64,000 nt of DNA from an uncultured Marinoscillum sp. (GTDB lineage: Bacteria; Bacteroidota; Bacteroidia; Cytophagales; MED-G16): positions 1 to 64,000 of the forward strand of contig CABZXU010000003.1 in the NCBI GenBank assembly GCA_902529805.1, read 5' to 3'. Each line of letters opens with the position of its first letter. Position 1 is the stretch's first letter. Below, one piece after another: positions 54,096 through 64,000 of this stretch. Position numbers and translations under genes: made by a program. The notes beneath the pieces are model-generated. The model was given only the letters and a program-made list of their open reading frames with translations. It had not been told where the DNA came from and ran no database searches.

Positions 54096-55280
54096 TTACC
54101 TCATTTTTTTTAGAAAAATCCGTGAATCAGCATTTATTTTTTCACCTCTCTTAGTCAATCTCATAACTTTATTAAAATATCTCTTTGCAGAATAATAGTC
54201 CTTTTCATTAAAAGCAAATTTTCCTAGGGAAAAATATGAATGTAATGTATAACCCATTTTTTCAGCATTAATTATTTTAGCCATTTCAATGGATTCATTA
54301 TAAAAATTTTTTGATAATTCGATTTCTGATTTGCTATTATATATTTCTCCTAAAAAAAAGGCAGCTTGTCTTACTAAATTATGTTTATATCCATATTTAT
54401 TTTTTTTAAAATTTTCAATAATAATTAATGACTCTTTCTCACATTCATTAAATCTACCTGATCGATATAGTAGTGAATTATTAACACCATGAAAAATAGA
54501 GTTGTTTGGAAATAAATCAGACAAATAATTAGATAATTGAAAAGACTTAGAAATATTATTCTCTTGAGACAAAATTTTCATTAAAAAAAATTGAGCTTCA
54601 GTCCTTGTATAAAAAGAATTTTTTGCTGCATTATCTAATTGAGAAATTCCCTTTTTCTTATCACCTTTTGGAAATAATCTAATTATCGGTTTTAATAATG
54701 GATATTCCTCTGCTACCCATATCGAATAGTAATTAAAAAGCCCATTTCCAAAGGAAATTTCGGGAATAAAATTGTCTTCACCTTTTACCTCTTTTAGAAA
54801 TTTGAGCGCGTTCCTTCCTGAAAATGCAGCTTTTCTCCATTTTTTTCTCTCAGAAAGTAATCTGCCCTTAAATCCATAAGATGCAGCTAAAAAAAAAGCT
54901 CCTTCTATTTTATTGTAATCTTTATAAATTTTCTTCGATAAAATTATTGAAGTATCCATTAAAAATAAAAACTGATTATCTAAACTTTTATTTTCTAAAT
55001 CTGGAGCAATTTTCCACCAGGTGCTTAATCCTAGTAGAAAATATGGAAGTGGGTGCCAACCATATTCTTGGATTAACCAATTAAATTGTTTGTCCGATTT
55101 TTCAAATTGAAAATCATACATTAAATTGATAGCTTCAGTAGTTTCTATCTGAATATCAATATTTAATAAAAGTGGTATAGAATCATAATCAGCTTTTTTT
55201 GCATATATATTTTTTTCTATTGAAAAGAATGAAAATAATATCAATATGAAAAAAAAAGATTTTGATTTTCTAAAAAACAT
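54096..55280 (-). CDS. Exported tetratricopeptide-repeat protein
   Basis: A 394-residue protein with an N-terminal hydrophobic/signal segment (SFFFILILFSFFSI) and helix-pair repeats of TPR type, clearest at the C terminus (GYTLHSYFSLGKFAFNEKDYYSAKRYFNKVMRLTKRG) and in NKSEIELSKNFYNESIEMAK. The first half contains LIQEYGWHPLPYFLLGLSTWWKIAPD, seen in related Bacteroidota proteins. It presumably acts in the periplasm as a scaffold; the partner is unknown. It is divergent from the DUF2723 gene. Confidence 0.78.
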   Translation of the reverse strand: MFFRKSKSFFFILILFSFFSIEKNIYAKKADYDSIPLLLNIDIQIETTEAINLMYDFQFEKSDKQFNWLIQEYGWHPLPYFLLGLSTWWKIAPDLENKSLDNQFLFLMDTSIILSKKIYKDYNKIEGAFFLAASYGFKGRLLSERKKWRKAAFSGRNALKFLKEVKGEDNFIPEISFGNGLFNYYSIWVAEEYPLLKPIIRLFPKGDKKKGISQLDNAAKNSFYTRTEAQFFLMKILSQENNISKSFQLSNYLSDLFPNNSIFHGVNNSLLYRSGRFNECEKESLIIIENFKKNKYGYKHNLVRQAAFFLGEIYNSKSEIELSKNFYNESIEMAKIINAEKMGYTLHSYFSLGKFAFNEKDYYSAKRYFNKVMRLTKRGEKINADSRIFLKKMR

Positions 55281-55357
55281 ATTTTTCGCAAATTAAGTCA
55301 AACAATAGATTATCATTAATATAATTTGTATTATTTTCGTTCATAAAAATAAAAAAA

Positions 55358-58303
55358 TTGAATTTTCAGAAAATAAATGATATAACTGGATGGATAATGT
55401 TTGTTATATCTTTTATTGTCTATTCAATAACTGTAGAAGATACAGCAAGTTTTTGGGATTGTGGTGAGTTTATCGCTGTATCCTATAAGCTAGAAGTGCC
55501 ACATCCTCCAGGAGCTCCATTTTATCTATTGTTAGGTAGAATTTTCTCATTCCTGGCTTTAGGTAATGTTGAAAAGATATCTTTAGCAATCAATTTTCTT
55601 AGCGTAATAACAAGTGCTTTTACTATATTATTTCTATTTTGGACTATAACTCATTTTTCCAAAAAACTTTTTGAAACTAATAATAATATTAATCTTATTT
55701 TAGTAATCTCATCAGGTATTATTGGTTCACTTTCATACACTTTTACGGATTCATTTTGGTTTTCAGCTGTCGAAGCTGAAGTTTATGCTATGTCATCTTT
55801 TTTTACCGCATTTGTTTTTTGGGCCATATTAAAATGGGAAAATATTGAAGATGAAAAGAAAAAAAATAGATGGATAATATTAATCGCCTATATGATGGGG
55901 TTATCTATAGGGGTACATTTATTAAATTTAGTCACTATTCCAGCACTAGCCCTAATAATATATTTCCATAAAACAAAAACAATTAACTTATTAGGAATTT
56001 TTTATACCCTAGTTATAAGCGCATTTTTAATTGGTTTTATAATGATAGGAATTATTCCTGGATTACCCACTTTAGCCAGCAATTTTGAAATATTTTTTGT
56101 AAATAGTCTTAACCTCCCATTTGGATCTGGAATAATATTTTTTTCAATTTCTTTACTTTTAGGATTAGTATATTCTATAATATATTCTCAACAAAAACAA
56201 ATTGTTTGGTTAAATACTTCTTTGATTGCTTTAAGTTTTGTGCTAATTGGTTACTCATCATATTCTTTAGTATTAATTAGGTCAAGCTTTAATCCTCCAA
56301 TAGATGAAAACAATCCGGAAAATATTTTGAGTTTCATATCTTATTTAAAAAGAGAGCAATATGGAAATAGACCACTTTTTCATGGGCAATATTATGATGC
56401 AGAAGTTATAGATCAAAAACAAGAAAAAATAGTTTATAAACGAGGAAAAGAAAAATATGAAATAAAAGATAAAAGCTTTAGTTACGTCTATGATCCTAAA
56501 AGAACAACAATATTTCCAAGAATGTACAGTGGATCAAATCCAAATCATAAAGAAAGATATAGAGAGATTGTAGGGCTTGGAAAAAATGAAAAACCAAATT
56601 TTTCAGACAATTTGGAGTTCATGTTTAAATATCAAATTGGCCATATGTATTTAAGATATTTACTATGGAATTTTTCAGGAAGAGAATCTGATATTCAAGA
56701 TGCTAATTGGTTAAGCATTAATGATAAATTTAAAAATGTGCCTGAAGAAATTCATAATAACAAAGCAAGAAATAATTATTATATGATTCCTCTAATTTTA
56801 GCTTTAATTGGTCTTTTTTACCATTATTTTAGAGATAAAAAAAACTTTTCAGTTGTAATGGCCCTATTTATACTTACAGGAGTAGCACTTGTAGTATATT
56901 TAAATAGCCCCCCATCAGAACCTAGAGAGAGAGATTACATTTATGCAGGTTCCTATTATGCATTTTCAATTTGGATAGGAATAGGAGTTTTATCTATTTT
57001 TTCATTTCTTTATTCAATTTTAAAAAATAATAAAATTTCTCTATTTATTTCTATCATAATTGGTGTAATAAGTCCAATAATCTTATGTATTGAAAACTGG
57101 GATGATCATGATCGGTCAAATAGATATTTATCCGTAGATTCAGCTAAAAATTTACTGGCTTCCTGTGCTCCAAATTCTATATTATTCACAGGAGGAGATA
57201 ACGATACATTTCCTCTTTGGTATGTACAAGAAGTAGAAGGTTTTCGAACTGATGTGAGAGTCATTGTTTTAAGTTATTTCAATACAGATTGGTATATAGA
57301 CCAAATGAGAAGTAAAAAAAATGATTCTGAAAAATTAAAATTTCTACTCACAGATGAAAATTATGAACAGGGAGGACTTAACGACTATTTACCTTTCATT
57401 AAAAATCCAAAAATAAACAATGCTTCAATTAATTTGAATGCATATCTTAATCTGATAAAATCTGAAAATAAAGGTATTCAAGTTCCAGCTTCTCTAAGTA
57501 ATTATAATATTCTTCCATCTAAATCATTATATCTAGATATTGATACAAATAATTTAAATCTGAAAAAAATAATTCCTCAACAGTTTTTAAAATTTTTAGT
57601 TAATAGATTAATTATAAATTTAAAAGAAAATAAAGGTGGTTTGGAAAAAAAAGATTTAGCAATATTAGATTTTATTAATTCAAATAACTGGGAAAGACCA
57701 ATATATTTTAATAATACATCATTAAATGGAACAAATCTGAATTTTAAAAGAAATGTTATTCAAGAAGGACTTGCTTATAGATTGTTACCATTGGTAAATC
57801 CAAATCCATCAAAAAACTTTATAAATACCAATATAATGTATGATAATATGATTAATAAATTTTATTGGAGAGAATTAGATAACGAAAAAACATATTATTC
57901 TGAAGACCATAGAGGATTTGTTTTAAATTATAGAGCTACATTTAATACACTTGCGGCTGAACTAATCAAAATTGGGGAGACTGAAAAAGCAAAAAATGTA
58001 ATAAAAACTTGTTTAGAATTAATACCTGATAAAGCAGTGAATTTTGATCATTTTTCTGTACAAAAAGTTGATATGCTTTTATCGATGGGAGAAAATGAAA
58101 CGGCAAACAATATTGCAGAAATTACAAGTAAAAGATCTGATCAGATGTTAGAATATCTTATTAATAATAATGTAAACAATAAATATCAAATTCAAAGAAA
58201 TCTAGTTTCTCTAAATGCCTTAGCTAGGGCATATAATAAAGATGGTCAATATGATTTAGCAACCAAGTATAATGACTTATTTGAAAAACATTACAAAAAT
58301 TAG
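55358..58303 (+). CDS. DUF2723 multi-pass membrane protein
   Basis: A 981-residue protein whose N-terminal half has about twelve membrane segments and the family motif TASFWDCGEFIAVSYKLEVPHPPGAPFYLLLGR, related in layout to the GT-C/PMT glycosyltransferases; the acidic residues in this motif may be functional. SPPSEPRERDYIYAGSYYAFSIW is a second conserved block. The C-terminal third is soluble with a helical repeat-like end. A role in O-mannosylation or glycan transfer has been proposed for the family and would suit the many exported proteins here. The start is TTG at 55358, supported by the family beginning MNFQKINDITGW. Confidence 0.87.
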   Translation: MNFQKINDITGWIMFVISFIVYSITVEDTASFWDCGEFIAVSYKLEVPHPPGAPFYLLLGRIFSFLALGNVEKISLAINFLSVITSAFTILFLFWTITHFSKKLFETNNNINLILVISSGIIGSLSYTFTDSFWFSAVEAEVYAMSSFFTAFVFWAILKWENIEDEKKKNRWIILIAYMMGLSIGVHLLNLVTIPALALIIYFHKTKTINLLGIFYTLVISAFLIGFIMIGIIPGLPTLASNFEIFFVNSLNLPFGSGIIFFSISLLLGLVYSIIYSQQKQIVWLNTSLIALSFVLIGYSSYSLVLIRSSFNPPIDENNPENILSFISYLKREQYGNRPLFHGQYYDAEVIDQKQEKIVYKRGKEKYEIKDKSFSYVYDPKRTTIFPRMYSGSNPNHKERYREIVGLGKNEKPNFSDNLEFMFKYQIGHMYLRYLLWNFSGRESDIQDANWLSINDKFKNVPEEIHNNKARNNYYMIPLILALIGLFYHYFRDKKNFSVVMALFILTGVALVVYLNSPPSEPRERDYIYAGSYYAFSIWIGIGVLSIFSFLYSILKNNKISLFISIIIGVISPIILCIENWDDHDRSNRYLSVDSAKNLLASCAPNSILFTGGDNDTFPLWYVQEVEGFRTDVRVIVLSYFNTDWYIDQMRSKKNDSEKLKFLLTDENYEQGGLNDYLPFIKNPKINNASINLNAYLNLIKSENKGIQVPASLSNYNILPSKSLYLDIDTNNLNLKKIIPQQFLKFLVNRLIINLKENKGGLEKKDLAILDFINSNNWERPIYFNNTSLNGTNLNFKRNVIQEGLAYRLLPLVNPNPSKNFINTNIMYDNMINKFYWRELDNEKTYYSEDHRGFVLNYRATFNTLAAELIKIGETEKAKNVIKTCLELIPDKAVNFDHFSVQKVDMLLSMGENETANNIAEITSKRSDQMLEYLINNNVNNKYQIQRNLVSLNALARAYNKDGQYDLATKYNDLFEKHYKN

Positions 58304-58310
58304 ATGATTT

Positions 58311-58634
58311 CTATTTCTTAAGAAATTTTAAAGCTTTTTTATACTTTGATTTATCATTAGCTACAATTATAAAATAATAACCGTTTGATATTTCCTTGAC
58401 TGAAAATTTAATTTTATTATTTGAAATAATATTACTTGAAATATTAATTTTATTACCTATTATACTATGAATTTGAAAATTGAAATCTTGAATATTTTTA
58501 GTATTAGATTCAAGAATTACAAATTCTGAAGCGGGATTTGGGTATATATCAAATTTAAATTCATTTTTTAATTCTTGAGCATTTACTAGAATTGGGAATA
58601 AAAATAATAAAAATAATAAGATGTGTTTTTTCAT
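58311..58634 (-). CDS. Minimal T9SS sorting-domain protein
   Basis: The ORF is 113 residues; ATG 58634 (MKKHILLFLLFLFPILVNAQ) gives a clean signal peptide and about 107 residues. All that follows the signal is one T9SS type A-like domain, FDIYPNPASEFVILES to YKKALKFLKK, with no cargo region. It may be a remnant of a larger secreted protein or a small real one. It is convergent with the DUF2723 gene. Confidence 0.75.
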   Translation of the reverse strand: MKKHILLFLLFLFPILVNAQELKNEFKFDIYPNPASEFVILESNTKNIQDFNFQIHSIIGNKINISSNIISNNKIKFSVKEISNGYYFIIVANDKSKYKKALKFLKK

Positions 58635-58674
58635 TAAAAAAAAATTAATCAATCATAAAATTAGATAAAAAAGA

Positions 58675-60171
58675 TTAATTATCTATTTTTTTAAATGCTT
58701 TTGGTAAAGAGTTAATTAAATCTGTTGCCATCAAAGATTCTTCTCCTAGATTTTTTTTTGTAATATCACCTGATAATCCATGAATGTATACACCCATAAT
58801 CATTGCATCAAAAGGTTTATAGCCTCTACCAATTAAACCGGTAATAATTCCAGTTAATACATCTCCGCTTCCACCTGTTGCCATTCCCGGATTTCCTGTT
58901 GTATTAATAAATAATTCACCATTAATATCTGTCATCATAGAGTAAGGACCTTTTATTAAAATATTTAATTTAAATTTTTTGCTCAGTTTTTTCTGAAGTT
59001 TGATCCTTTGATTAGAATCTTTATATGTTCCGACTAACCTTTTGAATTCCTTTGGATGTGGAGTTAATATAGAGTGGTTGGGTAAAAATTTTAAAATATT
59101 TTTATTTCTTGCAATAATGTTAATTGCATCAGCATCTATAACTAAAGGAATTTTTGCTACTTTAATTAATTTTATAATAGCCTTCTCGGTATCCTTATGT
59201 AGTCCTATTCCTGGACCTATACCAATTGAATTAAAAACTTCTAATTTAGGAATTGAAGATATATGATTTTTTTTAGTATCTGTAATGGTCATTGCTTCAG
59301 GAACTGAAGTTTGAATTATTGATTCACCAACTTTTGGAACATATACAGAAAGAAGTCCTATACCTGATTTTAAGGCAGCTTTACATGACATGATACAAGC
59401 CCCCATTTTACCTTTACTACCAGAAATAATAAGACCATGCCCAAAAGTTCCCTTATGAGAAATTAAACTTCTACTAATTATTCTATTTTTTATATCATTT
59501 TTTTCTATTAAAGATGCTGAAGGCAATAGTTTATCTATTACATCTTTATCTAAACCAATATCTGTTATAAGAACTTCGCCAATAAAATTTATGTATTCAG
59601 GGAAAAAAAAAGATAATTTCGGTGTTTGAAATGTAAATATGTAATCTGAATTAAAAAAAACATTCCCAAGAACTTCGTCTGGTGAAATACCAGAAGGAAT
59701 ATCAATAGAAATTTTTTTACCCTTTAAATTATTTAAGTGTTTAATTAAATCAATACATGGTGCCTCTAATTTTCTAGATAAACCATATCCAAATAAACCA
59801 TCTATTATAAGTTCTGAATCTTTAATTTTAGGAATTATATTATCATTTATATAAAAAACAGGAATTTTCTGATTCAAATTATTTAATTGGAATAAACAAT
59901 CTTTAGATATTTTATTTTGATGATTTAAAAAAAACACTTTTACATTATATCCATTATCATAAAGCTTATTTGATATAAGTAATGCATCGCCTCCATTATT
60001 TCCAAAACCGCAAAAAATTTGTAGGTTATTAGATTTAGAAAATTTTGATATAAACCAAGTCGTAAAACTCTCGCAAGCTCTTTCCATAAGTTTCAAAGAA
60101 GATATTCTCTGATTTTCAATGGTTTTAAGATCAAGACTTTTAAGGTTTGAAGAAGATAAAACTTTAAGCAT
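58675..60171 (-). CDS. nnrD: bifunctional NAD(P)HX epimerase/ADP-dependent dehydratase
   Basis: Repair enzyme for hydrated NAD(P)H. The 498 residues combine an N-terminal epimerase domain (NnrE; CGFGNNGGDALLISNKL and IDIPSGISPDE) with a C-terminal ribokinase-like dehydratase (NnrD; ISGSKGKMGACIMSCKAALKSGIGLLSVY, TPHPKEFKRLVG, GNPGMATGGSGDVLTGIITGL). It begins 4 bases after leuB, so it is probably cotranscribed with the leucine genes. Confidence 0.95.
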   Translation of the reverse strand: MLKVLSSSNLKSLDLKTIENQRISSLKLMERACESFTTWFISKFSKSNNLQIFCGFGNNGGDALLISNKLYDNGYNVKVFFLNHQNKISKDCLFQLNNLNQKIPVFYINDNIIPKIKDSELIIDGLFGYGLSRKLEAPCIDLIKHLNNLKGKKISIDIPSGISPDEVLGNVFFNSDYIFTFQTPKLSFFFPEYINFIGEVLITDIGLDKDVIDKLLPSASLIEKNDIKNRIISRSLISHKGTFGHGLIISGSKGKMGACIMSCKAALKSGIGLLSVYVPKVGESIIQTSVPEAMTITDTKKNHISSIPKLEVFNSIGIGPGIGLHKDTEKAIIKLIKVAKIPLVIDADAINIIARNKNILKFLPNHSILTPHPKEFKRLVGTYKDSNQRIKLQKKLSKKFKLNILIKGPYSMMTDINGELFINTTGNPGMATGGSGDVLTGIITGLIGRGYKPFDAMIMGVYIHGLSGDITKKNLGEESLMATDLINSLPKAFKKIDN

Positions 60172-60175
60172 AAAA

Positions 60176-61246
60176 TTACTTAATCAATTGATCAACTCTA
60201 TTTGCAATCCAATCACCTACCTCATTGGTTTTATAAAATGTATTATCGTTGATATCTTCTGTAACTATTCCATTATTTAAAGCATCATTAACAGCATCGA
60301 TAATAATTTTTTCTTCAAATCCCATATTAAAAGAATAATTGATCATCATCGCAGAAGATAAAATCATTGCCATTGGATTTGCAATATTTTTTCCTGCTAC
60401 TTGGGGATAAGAACCATGTATTGGTTCAAACAAACTTATATCTTTTCCCACAGAAGCAGATGGCAACATTCCAAGTGAACCTGTTATTACTGAAGCTTCA
60501 TCTGTAATTATATCTCCAAACATGTTTTCTGTTAAGATAACATCAAAGTCAGAAGGGTTAGATATAATTTTCATAGCTGCATTATCAACAAATAAATAAT
60601 CAACTTTCACATCAGAATAATTTTTAGAAATATTTTGAACAACTTGTCTCCATAATCTCGATGTTGACAATACATTTGCTTTATCTACTAATGTAAGCTT
60701 TTTGTTTCTTTTTAAGGCCTCATTAAATGCTAAAACAGAGATTCTTTCAATTTCACTTTTTTTATAAACACAAGTATCATAGGCTTTATTACCATCATCT
60801 GAAATTCCTTTTTCACCAAAATAAATTCCACCTGTTAACTCTCTGAAAACGACAAAATCTACATTTTTTAGAATCTTATTTTTTAAAGGAGAATATTCAA
60901 TTAAAGAATTATAAGTTTTTACAGGCCTTATATTAGCAAATAAACCTAAAAATTTTCTCATCTCTAACAGTCCATCCTCTGGCCTAATTTTAGCTTTTGG
61001 ATCATTATCATATTTTGGATCGCCTATAGCTCCAAACAAGATTGCATCAGATGATTTACAAATATCTTTTGTATTATCTGGGAAAGGATTACCTTTTTCG
61101 TTTATTGCTGATGCCCCGACTAGAGCTTTAGAATAGTTAAATTTTATTCTACTTTTTTTAGAAATAATATCCAAAACTTTAATAGCTTCTTTCATTACCT
61201 CAGGACCAATGCCATCTCCTTCTAATACAGCAATATTTTTTGTCAT
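60176..61246 (-). CDS. leuB: 3-isopropylmalate dehydrogenase
   Basis: NAD-dependent oxidative decarboxylation of 3-isopropylmalate, third enzyme of leucine synthesis. The 356 residues show IAVLEGDGIGPEVM at the start, RELTGGIYFGEKG, VDKANVLSTSRLWR, and DVILTENMFGDIITDEASVITGSLGMLPSAS, the signature of the isocitrate/isopropylmalate dehydrogenase family. It overlaps leuD by 4 bases. Confidence 0.96.
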   Translation of the reverse strand: MTKNIAVLEGDGIGPEVMKEAIKVLDIISKKSRIKFNYSKALVGASAINEKGNPFPDNTKDICKSSDAILFGAIGDPKYDNDPKAKIRPEDGLLEMRKFLGLFANIRPVKTYNSLIEYSPLKNKILKNVDFVVFRELTGGIYFGEKGISDDGNKAYDTCVYKKSEIERISVLAFNEALKRNKKLTLVDKANVLSTSRLWRQVVQNISKNYSDVKVDYLFVDNAAMKIISNPSDFDVILTENMFGDIITDEASVITGSLGMLPSASVGKDISLFEPIHGSYPQVAGKNIANPMAMILSSAMMINYSFNMGFEEKIIIDAVNDALNNGIVTEDINDNTFYKTNEVGDWIANRVDQLIK

Positions 61247-61839
61247 ACTTTATTCAATTTTTCAAACTCTAATATTGAATCTTTCTTACTATTCAAATAA
61301 TCGATACTATCATATCCATTAATTAGGCATGTTTTATTAAAACTATTAATACTAAATGACTCATTGAATGATCCATTATTAGTAAAAAATACTTGATTCT
61401 CCAAATCAACATTAAATTCAATTTTTTCATTTTCTCTAATTAATTCAAAAACTTTACTTAAAGATTTTTCATTTAATTTTATAGTCAATAGACCATTATT
61501 TAGTGCATTGTTGTTGAATATATCTGCAAAAAAACTGCTAACTACTACTCTAAATCCAAAATCATAAATTGCCCATGCAGCATGTTCTCTACTTGAACCA
61601 CATCCAAAATTTCTTCCTGCTATCAATATTTTATTTTGTTTATCCGATCTATTTAATATAAAATCAGTAATAGGCTTGTTCATGTTATCATATCTCCAAT
61701 CTCTAAATAAATTATCTCCAAAACCATCTCTAGATATAGCTTTCAAAAATCTAGCTGGTATAATTTGATCTGTATCGATATTCTCAATAGAAATTGGAGT
61801 TGCCTTAGATAAAATATTTTTAAATTTTTCCATAATCAA
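61243..61839 (-). CDS. leuD: 3-isopropylmalate dehydratase small subunit
   Basis: Swivel-domain subunit paired with LeuC for isomerising 2- to 3-isopropylmalate. The 198 residues have [21 protein letters not shown] and the substrate-loop signature [19 protein letters not shown]. It overlaps leuC by 4 bases and leuB by 4. The first ATG (61839) is used; a second ATG two codons later is equally placed. Confidence 0.96.
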   Translation of the reverse strand: MIMEKFKNILSKATPISIENIDTDQIIPARFLKAISRDGFGDNLFRDWRYDNMNKPITDFILNRSDKQNKILIAGRNFGCGSSREHAAWAIYDFGFRVVVSSFFADIFNNNALNNGLLTIKLNEKSLSKVFELIRENEKIEFNVDLENQVFFTNNGSFNESFSINSFNKTCLINGYDSIDYLNSKKDSILEFEKLNKV

Positions 61840-63233
61840 ATATAGTCTCTAACATCCGTTACATATCCATTTACTGCAGTTGCAGCAGCAGTTAAAGGAC
61901 TAGCTAGCATTGTTCTAGAGCCTGGTCCTTGCCTTCCTTCAAAATTTCTATTTGAAGTAGAAACACAAAATTTACTTTTAGGTATCTTATCTTCGTTCAT
62001 TGCAAGACAAGCAGAACAACCTGGTTGTCTAAATTCAAAACCTGCATTTTTAAATATCTTATCTATTCCTTCTTCGATAGCCATCTTTTCTACTTGTTTA
62101 GATCCAGGGATAACCCATGCACTAACACCCGATGCTTTTTGTTTTCCATCAATAAATTTCGCTGCTATTCTTAAATCCTCCATTCTTGAATTTGTACAAC
62201 TACCTATAAAAACATAATCTATTTTTTTGTTTAATATATGGGTCCCAGATTTTAAACCCATATAATTCAAAGATTTATCAAATGAATCTTTAGATCCCTC
62301 CAATGGTAATTCGGGTATTTTATCTCTTATTTTCATTCCCATTCCAGGATTTGTTCCATATGTTATCATGGGTTCAATATCTTTAGCATCAAATTTTAAA
62401 ACCTTATCATATTTAGCATTGCTATCAGAAACCAAAGTTTTCCAATACTTTACTTTATTATCAAAATCAATACCATCAGGTGAAAATTTTTTATTTTCAA
62501 CATATTCAAAAGTTTTTTGATCAGGAGCAATCATACCTCCCCTAGCACCCATTTCAATACTCATATTACAAATAGTCATTCTAGCTTCCATTGATAGAGA
62601 AGAAATTGTAGAGCCAGAATATTCTACAAAATACCCTGTTCCACCTGAAGAAGAAATTTTTGAAATAATGTATAATATTATATCCTTAGAAAAAACACCA
62701 TTTTGTAATTCTCCATTTATTTCAATCAACATAGTTTTAGGTTTTTTTTGAAGTAAACATTGAGTTGCTAATACCATCTCTACCTCACTTGTACCTATTC
62801 CAAAAGCAATAGAACCAAATGCTCCATGTGTTGAAGTATGACTATCTCCACATACAATAGTCATCCCTGGTTGAGTTATACCAAGTTCTGGACCAATAAC
62901 ATGGACTATTCCTTGATATTTATGACCAAGTCCATATAATTCAATTCCAAAATCTTTACAGTTTTTTGTAAGTTGGTTTAGTTGATTTCTAGATAATTCT
63001 TCCTTAATTGGCAAATGTTGATTTAATGTTGGAACATTATGATCAGCAGTTGCAATAGTTTTTTCAGGACGCAAAACCTTAAGTCCTCTTTTTCTTAATC
63101 CTAAAAAAGCTTGAGGGCTAGTTACCTCATGAATTAAATGTTTATCTACATATAAAATACTTGGACCGCTAGGAATTTCGTCTACCACATGAGATTCCCA
63201 TACTTTATCAAATAAGGTTTTAGGATGATTCAT
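61836..63233 (-). CDS. leuC: 3-isopropylmalate dehydratase large subunit
   Basis: Aconitase-family 4Fe-4S subunit. The 465 residues include [33 protein letters not shown], and the cluster cysteines in [12 protein letters not shown] and [13 protein letters not shown]. The length is normal. It is followed by leuD and preceded by leuA at 9 bases, forming leuA-leuC-leuD-leuB. Confidence 0.97.
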   Translation of the reverse strand: MNHPKTLFDKVWESHVVDEIPSGPSILYVDKHLIHEVTSPQAFLGLRKRGLKVLRPEKTIATADHNVPTLNQHLPIKEELSRNQLNQLTKNCKDFGIELYGLGHKYQGIVHVIGPELGITQPGMTIVCGDSHTSTHGAFGSIAFGIGTSEVEMVLATQCLLQKKPKTMLIEINGELQNGVFSKDIILYIISKISSSGGTGYFVEYSGSTISSLSMEARMTICNMSIEMGARGGMIAPDQKTFEYVENKKFSPDGIDFDNKVKYWKTLVSDSNAKYDKVLKFDAKDIEPMITYGTNPGMGMKIRDKIPELPLEGSKDSFDKSLNYMGLKSGTHILNKKIDYVFIGSCTNSRMEDLRIAAKFIDGKQKASGVSAWVIPGSKQVEKMAIEEGIDKIFKNAGFEFRQPGCSACLAMNEDKIPKSKFCVSTSNRNFEGRQGPGSRTMLASPLTAAATAVNGYVTDVRDYI

Positions 63234-63242
63234 ATTAGTGAA

Positions 63243-64000
63243 TTATTTTTTTTTCTTAACTAATTCATATAAATCTTCATCATGAATTAATTTCTTTTTA
63301 TCTGCCATCTCAAGAAATTTAGTGTAAAGTGTTTCCAACTCAATTTTACTTAGTGTAATACCCAATAAAGAAAGTCTATGAGATAATGCTGCTCTTCCAC
63401 TTCTGGCAGTTAAGTCAATTGAAGAAGAATCAACCCCTACAACTTCAGGATCTATAATTTCATAAGTTTCTCTATGTTTAAGAAAACCATCTTGATGTAT
63501 TCCAGATGAATGAGCAAAAGCATTTGCTCCCACTATTGCTTTATTTCTCTGCACAGGCATATTCATTAGTTTACTAACTTTTTTGCTTAATGGAACAATT
63601 TTTTTTGTGTTTATACCTGTTCTGAAATTTAAATGTTTATGAGCATGAAGAGCCATTACTACTTCCTCAAGAGAAGTATTTCCTGCTCTTTCTCCGATAC
63701 CATTCATTGTGACTTCAACTTGTCGTGCACCATTTTGTAATCCTGCAATTGAATTAGCTGTAGCTAATCCCAAATCATTATGACAATGAACTGAAATTGT
63801 AGCTTTATCAATATTAGGAACATTGTTTTTTAAAAATTTAATTTTTTCACCATACATATCAGGTAAATTATATCCTGTTGTATCTGCAATGTTTATAACA
63901 GTAACACCTGCTTTGATTACTTCTTCAACCATTTTAGATAAAAAATCATGATCAGCTCTTCCAGCGTCTTCAGGATAAAATTCAATGTCGTCAAAATATT
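63243..64000 (-). CDS. leuA: 2-isopropylmalate synthase (5' end beyond the window)
   Basis: First committed enzyme of leucine synthesis, condensing 2-oxoisovalerate with acetyl-CoA. The ORF track starts at an internal ATG (63932), but the frame stays open to the window edge with [17 protein letters not shown], matching the internal LeuA segment before the helix carrying [32 protein letters not shown] contains metal-site histidines and [18 protein letters not shown] is family signature. Only the C-terminal portion, without a long regulatory domain, is present: the protein ends shortly after the catalytic barrel, so leucine feedback control may be limited. Confidence 0.94.
   Translation of the reverse strand, partial: YFDDIEFYPEDAGRADHDFLSKMVEEVIKAGVTVINIADTTGYNLPDMYGEKIKFLKNNVPNIDKATISVHCHNDLGLATANSIAGLQNGARQVEVTMNGIGERAGNTSLEEVVMALHAHKHLNFRTGINTKKIVPLSKKVSKLMNMPVQRNKAIVGANAFAHSSGIHQDGFLKHRETYEIIDPEVVGVDSSSIDLTARSGRAALSHRLSLLGITLSKIELETLYTKFLEMADKKKLIHDEDLYELVKKKK

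Noticed and set aside
63243-63932. LeuA as a short complete protein starting at 63932
   Set aside because: The frame is open upstream with conserved LeuA sequence to the window edge, so the gene is cut by the window.

Overview
The window is a gene-dense, AT-rich chromosomal segment (estimated roughly 30% GC by eye) from a member of the Bacteroidota, most likely a marine flavobacterium-like lineage. The evidence is proteins with type IX secretion (T9SS) C-terminal sorting domains, a PorT homologue, a short RpoD of the Bacteroidota type, TAnnTTTG promoter -7 boxes, start codons in A/T-rich context without Shine-Dalgarno sequences, a DUF2723 membrane protein, and a relA-fur-purA gene run. It is core chromosome with a few accessory islands. 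I saw no phage, IS element, CRISPR array or rRNA. No gene-free gap exceeds 300 bases; the longest is about 150.

Layout. 1-3.6 kb: a fatty-acid/translation operon (rpmF, fabH, efp, accB, accC). 3.6-6.5 kb: a saccharopine-dehydrogenase-like gene, an SDR and porT, leftward. 6.5-9.3 kb: engB, waaA and rsgA, overlapping, rightward. 9.3-10.7 kb: nhaC. 10.8-16.4 kb: a probable catabolic island with a Rieske oxygenase of the quaternary-amine demethylase type, facing two paralogous PYROXD2/phytoene-desaturase-like flavoproteins and a GcvT-like aminomethyltransferase. 16.5-19.3 kb: prfB with a classical programmed +1 frameshift (split in the ORF track), ilvE and an ABC ATPase. 19.4-20.1 kb: a TerC family membrane protein.

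20.2-33.8 kb: four tandem paralogous giant secreted beta-propeller proteins (about 1010-1180 aa) with T9SS tails and 0, 2, 1 and 2 Calx-beta modules, apparently one 13.6-kb transcription unit behind a promoter with an adjoining perfect palindrome. 33.8-41.4 kb: rpoD, a 2Fe-2S ferredoxin, purB, a methyltransferase, two GT2 glycosyltransferases, a dihydroorotase-like protein that has lost its metal ligands, and a PrsW-type protease. 41.4-45.7 kb: a large surface protein combining a gluzincin motif, a TolB-like propeller and a predicted beta-barrel, then a membrane-anchored protein with 19 copies of a 9-residue repeat (consensus GAEFQKFMK) that I do not recognise. The repeat gene has a strong terminator and a hairpin at the predicted start of its mRNA.

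45.9-49.8 kb: relA, fur and purA, with a Fur that lacks the usual structural-zinc cysteines. 49.9-52 kb: tRNA-Leu(TAG), tig and clpP. 52-55.3 kb: a PRTase, queD, lpxB and a TPR protein. 55.4-58.7 kb: a DUF2723 membrane protein and a tiny protein that is only a signal peptide plus a T9SS domain. 58.7-64 kb: leuA (cut by the window end), leuC, leuD and leuB, followed by the NAD(P)HX repair gene.

The best candidates for undescribed biology are the 9-residue repeat protein with its structured leader, the four-propeller T9SS operon, and the Rieske/GcvT/double-flavoprotein cassette. Functions proposed for these are inference.
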